Assembly: GCF_003347515.1 (NCBI RefSeq)
Contig: NZ_QEII01000298.1
Coordinates: 1-64,000 of the forward strand
DNA length: 64,000 bases
Reading direction: 5' to 3'
Source: Rhodoferax ferrireducens
GTDB lineage: Bacteria; Pseudomonadota; Gammaproteobacteria; Burkholderiales; Burkholderiaceae_C
Each line of letters begins with the position of its first letter. Positions within the stretch are counted from its first letter, which is position 1. The position numbers and the translations under genes are program-made. The notes below the pieces were generated by a model, which was given only the letters and a program-made list of their open reading frames with translations, was not told where the DNA came from and made no database searches. This document shows, piece by piece, positions 41,794-49,294 of this stretch.

Positions 41794-43467
41794 ATGGCGA
41801 CAACAATCCTGACCCTCAAAGGCATGGCAACGTCCGACCAAGGGCCGTCCGTGGAGATACGCCGTTTCTCGGCCGGCATGCGGGTCATCACCGCGCTTCT
41901 GACCACGGCTCTGCTCTTGATGCACGAAGACAGTATTGACGTCCCCACGCTCACGGTCCTGCTCACCTATTGCATGTGGTCAGCGTGGTTACTCTGGGTC
42001 GAAGCCAGTGGGCGGGCGCGCCATTCGGCGCTGTGGCCCTACTGGATCGATGCCGCCTGGTCATGTCTGATCATGAAGCTATGGAGCGCCGGTGCCATGA
42101 TGATGGTCATCACGCTGGTGTACCCGGTGGCACTCGCCACCATTGGTTACGGCGTGGGACAAGGCTTGCTCCTCACGCTGTTCGCGCTACTGCTGACGAT
42201 AGGCCTGATAGTGGACAACAGCAGCGAGTTGATGCGCCGCCTTGGATGGCGTGAATACATGCAGGTCCTGCTCATTTTGTCCTTGGTGCCGGCAGCCGCG
42301 TTAGTCGCGCGGCCCATGGGTCTGCGACTTCGCTGGTTGGCGATGCTGGGCGAACTGGAGGGCCAGCTGGATCCACGCCGCGGCCTCGATTCAACCTGCG
42401 CCGAGCTGGGAGAACACCTGCGCAATGCCACGCAGGCCGACGTCGTGGCGCTCGTGCTACCGAGCAGCCTGGGCGCACCCGCGATGATCGTCAGCCGCGA
42501 AGACGGCTGCTTTCGCGCTACAACAGAGGTGCACGCGCGCCTCGAACACTTGTTGGTGCAGGCGCCGGTCTGCCCGATGAGCTACGTCAAACGTCCGTGG
42601 TGGGATCTGCGGTCGAGTACGCGGCTGCACGCCGACCTGCCCTTACCCGACGGTCTCTCGACCCATCTAGCCGAACTGGCGCTGACACTTGACGTGCGCA
42701 ACCTCCACATCGTGCCCTTGACCCGCTATGCCCGTCAGCACGGTCACTTCCTGGCCGGCTATCACGGCAAGCGCGCACCCGTATACGACGTCGTGGCCTT
42801 GGCCGACGCGGCGCCCGACTTGTTGCGCGTGATCGAGCGGGCAACGCTGGTCGACCAGTTGCAGGAAGAAAGCGCTGGCCACGAACGCGCACGCATTGGC
42901 CGGGACCTGCACGACAGCGCGATCCAGCCCTACCTCGGGCTGAAGTACGCCGTCGAATCCGTGGCGCTGCGCATTCCGCTCGACAACCCGGCCCGTGCCG
43001 AGGTCGACTCACTGGCGGAATTGGTAAACGGCGAAGTAGCCGCACTGCGCGAGCTGATCTCGGGCCTGCGCACCGGGAACGAACACGGGGACAGTACCCT
43101 CGTGCCTGCCGTTCGGCGCCAGGTGAGGCGCTTTTCGGTGCTCTTTGGCATCGACGTGGAAATCGACTGCCCCGACACCCTTGCCACCACGCGCGCCATG
43201 GCCAGTTCGATCTTCCACATGGTTAACGAGGTGCTCAACAACATCCGCAAGCACACCGCTGCGCGCCGTGTCTGGGTCAGCCTGTCGGTCGACGCATCCA
43301 TGATCCACCTGGTTGTTCGAGACGATGCCGGCAGCATGAACGGCCGCCGGGTGAACGATTTCCGTCCGACCTCGCTCATCGAACGCGTCGCCGAATTACA
43401 TGGCACCCTGCACATCAGCTATCCGGACAGTCTGAACACCGAACTCGTCATTCAGATTCCTCTATAG
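41794..43467 (+). CDS. NarL-type sensor histidine kinase near the tad locus
   Basis: A 557-residue membrane kinase. The N-terminal third has about five or six hydrophobic helices (about 30-190), then a GAF-like region (about 195-350). The HisKA_3 box is ERARIGRDLHDSAIQPYLGL, with the phospho-His in RDLHDS near residue 370. An ATPase domain follows with HMVNEVLNNIRKHT (N box) and VVRDDAGSM. The glycine-rich G2 box usual in this class is not recognisable (NDFRPTSLIERVAELHG instead), so ATP binding may be altered. The start at 41794 has no strong ribosome binding site; an ATG at 41824 is an alternative. A LuxR-type regulator gene follows, which is its likely partner. Confidence 0.85.
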   Translation: MATTILTLKGMATSDQGPSVEIRRFSAGMRVITALLTTALLLMHEDSIDVPTLTVLLTYCMWSAWLLWVEASGRARHSALWPYWIDAAWSCLIMKLWSAGAMMMVITLVYPVALATIGYGVGQGLLLTLFALLLTIGLIVDNSSELMRRLGWREYMQVLLILSLVPAAALVARPMGLRLRWLAMLGELEGQLDPRRGLDSTCAELGEHLRNATQADVVALVLPSSLGAPAMIVSREDGCFRATTEVHARLEHLLVQAPVCPMSYVKRPWWDLRSSTRLHADLPLPDGLSTHLAELALTLDVRNLHIVPLTRYARQHGHFLAGYHGKRAPVYDVVALADAAPDLLRVIERATLVDQLQEESAGHERARIGRDLHDSAIQPYLGLKYAVESVALRIPLDNPARAEVDSLAELVNGEVAALRELISGLRTGNEHGDSTLVPAVRRQVRRFSVLFGIDVEIDCPDTLATTRAMASSIFHMVNEVLNNIRKHTAARRVWVSLSVDASMIHLVVRDDAGSMNGRRVNDFRPTSLIERVAELHGTLHISYPDSLNTELVIQIPL

Positions 43468-43611
43468 CGGAACTCAAGTGTTGAGAAAGTGGTTTATTCG
43501 CATGAGTCTCCCCCACGCAGGACCACATTTGATTTTCGTCAATTAACAAGTATCAATTTGTAACTCTACTCAGTACGTATGAAGTTCGATTTTGATGGAG
43601 AAGGAAAGACC

Positions 43612-44352
43612 ATGAACTATGTCGATACCCGAAGCGCCGCACTCAATGCCCCGGCGCGGGCAATCCGGGTGTTCGTGGCTGAGGACCACCAGATCACACT
43701 CTGGGGTCTGCACCGGTTGATCGACGCGTCGAGCGTGCGCATGGAGGTGGTCGGTACCGCCAGTTCACGCAACGAACTACTGAACCACGACGCCGCCGCC
43801 ACGGCAGACGTCATCCTGCTTGATCTTGATCTCGGGGGTGAAGACGCGGCCTCCTCGCTCGCCTGCCTGCGCCAGCGCTGCCCCGGTCGGATACTCATCC
43901 TGACCGCCTCTGACAACCCGGAACAGCATCGCGCCGCCATGATCAAGGGTGCCAGCGGCGTGATCCACAAGTCGGCACCGGCGGAAACCATTCTGCGGGC
44001 CATCGAGAAAGTCAACAACGGTGAAGTCTGGCTGGACCGCGCGTTGTTGGGCGAAGTGCTCGGTATGCTGACCAACGACAGCCCCACTGCCGCGCCGCGC
44101 CAGGCCGACCCCGATGCGCAGCGCATTGCCAGCCTGACGGCCCGCGAACGGGAAATCGTGGTGACCATGGTGCACCGCGCCGGTGCCAAACAGCTCGCGG
44201 TGGCCGACGAGCTCAACATGAGCGAACACACACTGCGCAACCATCTGACCACCATTTACAGCAAGCTCGGCGTGCGCGGGCGGCTGGAGTTACACGTGTT
44301 TTCTACGACGCATGGCTTGGGCGCGGCGACGGGCAGGCGGGAGAATACGTGA
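43612..44352 (+). CDS. LuxR/NarL-family response regulator
   Basis: A 246-residue regulator. The receiver has acidic residues in VFVAEDHQITL, phospho-acceptor Asp71 in ILLDLDLGGED, Thr in ILTASDN and Lys in IHKSAPAE. The C-terminal LuxR helix-turn-helix is LTAREREIVVTMVHRAGAKQ followed by VADELNMSEHTLRNHLTTIY and SKLGV. The ATG at 43612 has GGAAAG 5 bases before it and is preferred to one at 43579. It lies 144 bases after the kinase gene and probably forms a two-component pair. Its place upstream of the flp genes suggests control of the pilus locus (inference). Confidence 0.92.
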   Translation: MNYVDTRSAALNAPARAIRVFVAEDHQITLWGLHRLIDASSVRMEVVGTASSRNELLNHDAAATADVILLDLDLGGEDAASSLACLRQRCPGRILILTASDNPEQHRAAMIKGASGVIHKSAPAETILRAIEKVNNGEVWLDRALLGEVLGMLTNDSPTAAPRQADPDAQRIASLTAREREIVVTMVHRAGAKQLAVADELNMSEHTLRNHLTTIYSKLGVRGRLELHVFSTTHGLGAATGRRENT

Positions 44353-44474
44353 AAAAAGCGTGATAAATCTCCTAACCGGGGCGGGACAAACTACCCGTTG
44401 CGGATCGCGTAACCTCACTGGCATCTGATCCCACGTCTTCCTACCATGGAATCCTAAATTCACGGAGGATTCCC

Positions 44475-44564
44475 ATGCGCATTGACTTCCAGTACGTTCG
44501 CACTGGCATGCTCCCTGGCACGATTGGGACGAGACCCGTTACCCTGACCATGAAATCACGATAA
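44475..44564 (+). CDS. Small ORF, 29 codons, with a strong ribosome binding site
   Basis: ATG at 44475 is preceded by GGAGG at optimal distance (CGGAGGATTCCC before the ATG). The frame MRIDFQYVRTGMLPGTIGTR plus PVTLTMKSR ends in TAA at 44564, 16 bases before the next gene. It has no signal peptide or membrane helix and does not resemble any family I know. It lies between the LuxR-type regulator and the methyltransferase-like gene. It could be a small protein, a leader peptide for the next gene, or the stump of a lost gene. Confidence 0.45.
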   Translation: MRIDFQYVRTGMLPGTIGTRPVTLTMKSR

Positions 44565-44580
44565 GCCCATCAACCGGCAA

Positions 44581-45225
44581 TTGATGATCATGAGTGCAAT
44601 ATCATCCCGAGCCGAAGGCCGGCTAACTGAAGGTTTACTGCGCGCCTTCGCGTTGCTTCTCATGGTGTATGTCGTGGCACGCTGGGGCTACGCATGGTGG
44701 ATCGACCCGGCGCGCTGGACCGCGTTGCTGCTACTCGTTTCTGAAGGCTATACGCTGATGCTGGTGCTATTGGCACGACGCGCCACTCATCGTGACCTGT
44801 CTCTCCTGGCGATGGTGGCGACTATTTATGCGGTGTGTTACGTTGCGCTGCTAGACCCGCTAGGGACGTCACACCTCGTGCCTGAGTGGGTTGGCGCCAC
44901 GTTGCTACTGACCAGCATGGCGTTGCAGTTCACCGCGAAAATATTTCTAGGCCGATCGTTCGGCTTGCTACCTGCCCAGCGCGGCCTCGTGATGGTAGGG
45001 CCTTATCGCATCGTGCGCCATCCCATCTATTTCGGCTACCTGATCGGTCATATCGGTTTTCTGCTGACCAATTTCTCGTGGCGCAACGCCGCGGTGCTGA
45101 CGTTGCTGTATATCGCGCAAATGCTCCGCATCCAGCGCGAGGAGGCAATGCTGGCCGCCAGTGATGCCGACTACCGGGGGTATCAGCGGCGGGTGCGCTG
45201 GCGCCTGCTGCCCTTCGTGTACTGA
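44581..45225 (+). CDS. Isoprenylcysteine methyltransferase-like membrane protein
   Basis: A 214-residue integral membrane protein with about five helices (about 18-38, 45-68, 75-95, 102-120, 150-185). The C-terminal ICMT/PEMT signature is present: GPYRIVRHPIYFGYLIGHIG followed by an ER-rich end RIQREEAMLAASDADYRGYQR. Such proteins methylate carboxyl or lipid head groups using S-adenosylmethionine. The substrate here is unknown. It is placed between two regulators just before the flp genes, which is unusual; a link to pilin or pilus-assembly modification is only a speculation. Start at 44581 or 44590. Confidence 0.8.
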   Translation: MMIMSAISSRAEGRLTEGLLRAFALLLMVYVVARWGYAWWIDPARWTALLLLVSEGYTLMLVLLARRATHRDLSLLAMVATIYAVCYVALLDPLGTSHLVPEWVGATLLLTSMALQFTAKIFLGRSFGLLPAQRGLVMVGPYRIVRHPIYFGYLIGHIGFLLTNFSWRNAAVLTLLYIAQMLRIQREEAMLAASDADYRGYQRRVRWRLLPFVY

Positions 45226-45322
45226 ACAACGGCCTGCGCTTTGTTGCCCCGGGAGCAATCTCCCACACTCAACTGCCCGTTCCTCCCATGTGCGAAAGCC
45301 ACAGCCAACCTACTATGCCAAC

Positions 45323-45829
45323 ATGTCGTCCCAGCCCATTGCCAGCACCGAATTCTCCCGACCCATCACGCCCATAGGCGTGCTTGTAGTCGACGATCAA
45401 TTTGCAGTACGTGAGGGGCTTGCGCGACTGATCGCGTGTGCGCCAATGGCACTGCGATATGTGATCACTGCCGCCACAGCTGGCGAAGCCTTGAGCGCCG
45501 CCGCGCGACTACATCCCGACATCGTGGTGCTGGACGTTGACCTCGCCGGCGACGACGGACTGGCCCTCATTCCGAAGCTCGCATTGACCTCCGGCGTACT
45601 GGTACTCACCAGTCATGGCGATGCCGCCACGCGGGCGCGCGCCAAGCGACTCGGAGCACGCGCATTCATTGAGAAACACCAACCGGCTGCCGACTTGCTT
45701 GGCTCCATTGCCGAAATCTGCCGCCTGCCGACGCGGAGCGAGGGGGAGGAAACTCCCGGTAGGCCCGGGACAAGCTCCCCACTGCCGATGGCGCCATCCT
45801 CCGATGAAAAAGCATTGCGCCACTCCTAA
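45323..45829 (+). CDS. Stand-alone response regulator receiver
   Basis: A 168-residue protein with a receiver domain: VLVVDDQFAVREGL, phospho-acceptor Asp in IVVLDVDLAGDDGLALI, Thr/Ser in VLVLTSHGD and Lys in FIEKHQPAADLL. After about residue 135 there is only a low-complexity Pro/Ser/Glu-rich tail and no helix-turn-helix or other output domain. The start at 45323 was chosen to place the receiver near the N-terminus; no good ribosome binding site is visible. It ends 10 bases before the first flp gene, so it may be co-transcribed with the pilus locus. Confidence 0.85.
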   Translation: MSSQPIASTEFSRPITPIGVLVVDDQFAVREGLARLIACAPMALRYVITAATAGEALSAAARLHPDIVVLDVDLAGDDGLALIPKLALTSGVLVLTSHGDAATRARAKRLGARAFIEKHQPAADLLGSIAEICRLPTRSEGEETPGRPGTSSPLPMAPSSDEKALRHS

Positions 45830-45839
45830 AGTAGGAACC

Positions 45840-46022
45840 ATGAACACCAGCAAGCAAAGTTTCACCCAAAAGCTCGCCGACGAGTCGGGTGTCACCGCCA
45901 TCGAATATGGCCTGCTGGCGGCATTGATCGCGGTGACGATTGTTGGTGGAATCAGCGCGACCGGCACGTCACTCTTAGCACTTTACGACTACTGGAGCAC
46001 GGCCGTGATCGCCGCGCTCTAG
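45840..46022 (+). CDS. flp: Flp-type pilin 1
   Basis: A 60-residue Flp/Fap pilin: a short basic leader, then ESGVTAIEYGLLAALIAVTI. The prepilin peptidase should cleave before VTAIEYGL in the G-VTAIEYG context, with Glu at mature position 5 and the adjacent Tyr typical of Flp. The hydrophobic stem is followed by a short tail YDYWSTAVIAAL. The ATG has TAGGA 5 bases upstream. It is the first of two pilin genes of the tad locus and is the likely main or minor subunit of the fibre. Confidence 0.95.
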   Translation: MNTSKQSFTQKLADESGVTAIEYGLLAALIAVTIVGGISATGTSLLALYDYWSTAVIAAL

Positions 46023-46039
46023 ACAGGAAAACGCGAATC

Positions 46040-46068
46040 GCTGGCCGGCGTTACAGCAACAGGCCAGC
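46040..46068 (+). repeat. Hairpin between the two flp genes
   Basis: GCTGGCC (46040-46046) and GGCCAGC (46062-46068) form a perfect 7-bp stem with a 15-base loop, 18 bases after the first pilin stop. No T-run follows, so it is not a standard terminator. It could stabilise the first pilin mRNA or dampen read-through into the rest of the locus. Confidence 0.45.
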
Positions 46069-46148
46069 AGGGTATTGATCCGACCCTTTCGGATCGCGGG
46101 CAGTCGTCGCAGAGCGTCGATTGATTTCTAAGCCTCAAGGAGTTCATC

Positions 46149-46337
46149 ATGCAAATCGTTCAATTCATCCAGAAGTTTGTCCGCGACGAAGAAGGCGTCA
46201 CGGCCATTGAGTACGGTCTGATTGCCGCGTTAATCGCAGTCACGATCATTGCTGCCGCGACGGTCGTCGGCGATCGGGTATGCGCCACTTTCAACACGAT
46301 CGCGGTCGCGCTCGGTGGCGCTGCAGCAGCCTGCTAG
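46149..46337 (+). CDS. flp: Flp-type pilin 2
   Basis: A 62-residue Flp pilin, EEGVTAIEYGLIAALIAVTI in the core, cleaved before VTAIEYGL, ending in GGAAAAC. It has a strong ribosome binding site (AAGGAG, 7 bases). About half of its residues match pilin 1, mostly in the stem. The extra Cys residues (VCATF and terminal Cys) could form a disulfide loop in the exposed part. Which of the two pilins dominates cannot be told. Confidence 0.96.
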   Translation: MQIVQFIQKFVRDEEGVTAIEYGLIAALIAVTIIAAATVVGDRVCATFNTIAVALGGAAAAC

Positions 46338-46400
46338 AAGCAGAAGCTACTGCAAAAGCACATTTCATTCACATCGACGGCAAGCCAAAAAGGGGCAAGC

Positions 46401-46973
46401 ATGTTTAACTGGAAGATTCAGTGTCTGCTCTGCTTGGCCGCCATTCTTGGTGTTGCCGTCGTCAGCGATCTCCGATCTCGTCGCATACCCAATGCCTTGG
46501 TTCTATCCGGCCTCGCGTTGGGTTTCTTCTTTCAATCCGTTGCTCCCGAAGGCAACGGCCTCTTTCACCGATCATGGGGAGCGATAGGTTCGTTACAGGG
46601 CTTTTATGGCATGGGGATTGGGCTTGCGATTTTTCTGCCCTTTTACCTCCTACGCACACTTGGCGCAGGCGACGTGAAGCTGCTCGCGATGCTGGGCGTG
46701 TGGTTCGGACCTCATCCAATGATCGGTATTGCTTTGCTAACCAGTTTATGCGGCGGCATCCTTGCGCTCGCCGTGGCATTGTGGACCAAATCACTGCGCC
46801 AGGCGCTCGAAAACATCCACTTTATGCTGACTGACACATTGGTGCGCGTAAGCGCGGAGGGACGCGCGACCGTGCCGACTCCAGCAAGGACTACGGGGCG
46901 CTTGCCTTATGCAATTGCCATCGCGACAGGAGTGGCATTCGAAGTGGTTCTGCTTAAGGGCTGGTACCGGTAA
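46401..46973 (+). CDS. tadV: Flp prepilin peptidase TadV/CpaA
   Basis: A 190-residue membrane aspartic peptidase (type IV prepilin peptidase, peptidase-only form) that processes Flp and the TadE-like pseudopilins. The two catalytic aspartates are in VSDLRSRRIPN and LGAGDVKLLAMLG. About five membrane helices. It follows pilin 2 by 63 bases. A GSDV-type motif usual in the family is GAGDVK here, which is normal for CpaA. Confidence 0.94.
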   Translation: MFNWKIQCLLCLAAILGVAVVSDLRSRRIPNALVLSGLALGFFFQSVAPEGNGLFHRSWGAIGSLQGFYGMGIGLAIFLPFYLLRTLGAGDVKLLAMLGVWFGPHPMIGIALLTSLCGGILALAVALWTKSLRQALENIHFMLTDTLVRVSAEGRATVPTPARTTGRLPYAIAIATGVAFEVVLLKGWYR

Positions 46974-47028
46974 GCACCAACAGTCACATGCGAACCCACA
47001 GTCAACGACACAAAGCTGGAAGTTATCC

Positions 47029-48387
47029 ATGAACCTGCTTCAGTTCCCCGCCGCTCTGCCGCGCACCGCGCTGAACATCCGGGCCGCTCTGCCACGCGCA
47101 CCGCAGACGCCGGAAGAAACCGGCCTGTCCAGCACCTTCCTCGTCGAGCTGGTCGCTAAGACCATGTTCCAGCTCGGCCTGACCCGGCTCAACGAACTCA
47201 GCGCCCAGCTGTGTCTGTCCGGCACGGTGGTCGAAGCGGTGTGCCTGTTTATGCGCCGCGAATCGCTGCTGGAGGTCACGCGCCGCGGCCAGCACGAGGC
47301 CGATGTTCAGTTTGATCTCACGCAGGCCGGTCGGGCGCGCGCCGCCGACTGGCTCGCCCGCAGTTCCTACGTCGGCGCCGCGCCGGTGCCACTTGAGGTC
47401 TATACCGAACGGGTTGTGGCCCAGTCCGTCACCCAGCAGACCATCACGGCCAAACAGGTGCATGCTGTATTCGCGGACCTGGTGGTGCCTGAGCGCCTGG
47501 TGGACTTGCTGGGCACAGCCGTCAACTCAGGGCGACCCATTTTGTTGCACGGCCCGGCGGGTTCGGGTAAGACTTATCTGGCGGAGCAATTACACCGTCT
47601 GATCACCGGCGCCGTGGCCATCCCCTACGCCATCTGCGTCCATGGCGAGGTAATTCGCGTGTTTGATGCCCAGTGCCATCGCCCGCTGGCGCTGGACACC
47701 ACGCCGCGTACGGCACTCGACAACCGGGACCGCCCTGACGCGCGCTGGATCTTGTGCGAGCGGCCCTGCATCGTCTCGGGCGGTGAACTCACACTCGAAA
47801 TGCTCGACCTCAGTTTCGACGGCCGCGCCGGCTACTACGAGGCGCCGCCGCACTTCAAGGCCAACAACGGTCTGTTCATCGTGGATGACCTGGGCCGCCA
47901 GGTGATCTCACCGCGCGAACTGATGAACCGTTGGGTAGTGCCGATGGAACGGCGCCACGACCACCTGATGCTGCGCAATGGCGGCAAGTTCACCATTCCG
48001 TTCGACATGGTGCTGGTGTTTTCGTCAAATTTGCGCCCCGCCCAATTGGAAGACGCGGCGTTCCTGCGCCGCCTGGGCCACAAAATTTCGATCGAAGCAG
48101 TGTCACCAGCGGACTACGCGCTGATTTTCGAGCGCGCCTGCGCGGCCGAGGGCGTCGCTCACGACCCAAAAGCTTTTCAAGCTCTGGTGGACGGCTATCA
48201 CAAGCAATCCGGCCGCCCGCGGCTGGCCTGCTACCCGCGCGACTTGCTGCACCTGATCGCCAGCCGCGCCCACTATCTGGAGGTGCCGGCGGAGCTCTCC
48301 GTTGAACTGCTCGACTGGGCATGGCAAGCATATTTTGGAAACGAGGCGCTGATCGAAGCGGCGTCTGAACCTGGGAGTCCGACATGA
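47029..48387 (+). CDS. AAA-family ATPase within the tad locus
   Basis: A 452-residue cytoplasmic ATPase. The first 150 residues form a predicted winged-helix-like region (VELVAKTMFQLGLTRLNELS...). Walker A is GPAGSGKTYLAEQL (about 175), Walker B GLFIVDDLGRQ (about 283), and sensor-1-like VFSSNL (about 330). It is not the pilus motor, which is CpaF further on. AAA proteins of this kind occur in some beta-proteobacterial tad loci between tadV and rcpC, but their role is unclear. The ATG at 47029 has GGAAG upstream; its stop overlaps cpaB (ATGA). Confidence 0.88.
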   Translation: MNLLQFPAALPRTALNIRAALPRAPQTPEETGLSSTFLVELVAKTMFQLGLTRLNELSAQLCLSGTVVEAVCLFMRRESLLEVTRRGQHEADVQFDLTQAGRARAADWLARSSYVGAAPVPLEVYTERVVAQSVTQQTITAKQVHAVFADLVVPERLVDLLGTAVNSGRPILLHGPAGSGKTYLAEQLHRLITGAVAIPYAICVHGEVIRVFDAQCHRPLALDTTPRTALDNRDRPDARWILCERPCIVSGGELTLEMLDLSFDGRAGYYEAPPHFKANNGLFIVDDLGRQVISPRELMNRWVVPMERRHDHLMLRNGGKFTIPFDMVLVFSSNLRPAQLEDAAFLRRLGHKISIEAVSPADYALIFERACAAEGVAHDPKAFQALVDGYHKQSGRPRLACYPRDLLHLIASRAHYLEVPAELSVELLDWAWQAYFGNEALIEAASEPGSPT

Positions 48388-49256
48388 GATCACGTGGCCT
48401 ACTGATGCTTTTCATTGCGTTCATCGCGGGTTTGGCTGCGGTGTTTCTGGCGACTCGCTGGATGCAGGGCCAGGGCGGAAGCGAGGGCCGCATAGCGGTG
48501 GCGAACACCGACATCGAACTCGGCGGGCGTATCTCTCCCGAGATGATTCGCATGGCCGACTGGCCCATGGGCAGCGTGCCCGCAGGCGCATACAACGAAG
48601 CCGCAAAGCTCGAAGGCCGCGTCGTCACGGTGTCGATGCAACGTGGTGAGCCTCTCATCGAAGGACGGCTGGCGCCAATTGGCACCAAAGGCGGCCTGTC
48701 CGCCGTCGTGCCCCAGGGCAAACGGGCCATGACCGTGCGCGTGAACGACGTGGTGGGCGTCGCCGGCTTCGCGCTGCCCGGCACGTATGTGGATGTGATG
48801 GTCAACACACAGGATGAAGGTGGCCAGCGCAACGATCGCGATCACTCGATCTCAAAAATCGTGCTCGAACGCATTCTGGTGCTCGCCGTGGCGCAAGAGG
48901 CTGACCGCGATTCCACCAAGCCCAAAGTAGTCAACGCTGTCACGCTTGAACTCACGCCCAGGGACGCGGAAATGCTCGACCTGGCGCGTAGCGTGGGCAC
49001 GCTGTCCCTGGTATTGCGCAACCAGACCGACCCGAAGGCAGTTGACGTCACCAATGGGGCCACCAAGGCCGAATTGCTCGGCTTGGCCAAGCCCGAACCC
49101 GTCAAACCGGCCGCATCGGCAGTGACCGCAGCGGCTGCGCCCAAACGCCGTGCCGAGCCACGCGCCGCAACGCCTGTCCTTGCAGCGGCGCCGGCCGCGT
49201 CACGAAATTGCGTTGAGGTCATTCGTGGCCTGAGCAAGGTGACCGAATGTTTCTGA
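48384..49256 (+). CDS. cpaB: Flp pilus assembly protein CpaB/RcpC
   Basis: A 290-residue periplasmic protein anchored by an N-terminal helix (about 5-25). The SAF domain (about 35-105) has VANTDIELGGRISPEMIRM and the RcpC domain has KRAMTVRVNDVVGVAGFALP and GTYVDVMV. An Ala/Pro-rich tail ends in RNCVEVIRGLSKVTECF, with two Cys. RcpC is thought to bind peptidoglycan and help gate the secretin. Overlaps the AAA gene by four bases and the secretin frame begins 38 bases downstream. Confidence 0.93.
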   Translation: MRSRGLLMLFIAFIAGLAAVFLATRWMQGQGGSEGRIAVANTDIELGGRISPEMIRMADWPMGSVPAGAYNEAAKLEGRVVTVSMQRGEPLIEGRLAPIGTKGGLSAVVPQGKRAMTVRVNDVVGVAGFALPGTYVDVMVNTQDEGGQRNDRDHSISKIVLERILVLAVAQEADRDSTKPKVVNAVTLELTPRDAEMLDLARSVGTLSLVLRNQTDPKAVDVTNGATKAELLGLAKPEPVKPAASAVTAAAAPKRRAEPRAATPVLAAAPAASRNCVEVIRGLSKVTECF

Positions 49257-49294
49257 GCTGTCACCCACGAAAACACCAAACCGGGAGAATGCTG

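Noticed and set aside
44380-44530. Sigma-54 promoter (TGGCACG-like sequence at 44516) before the methyltransferase-like gene
   Set aside because: The -12 GC element is not at the required distance, so the match is partial only.
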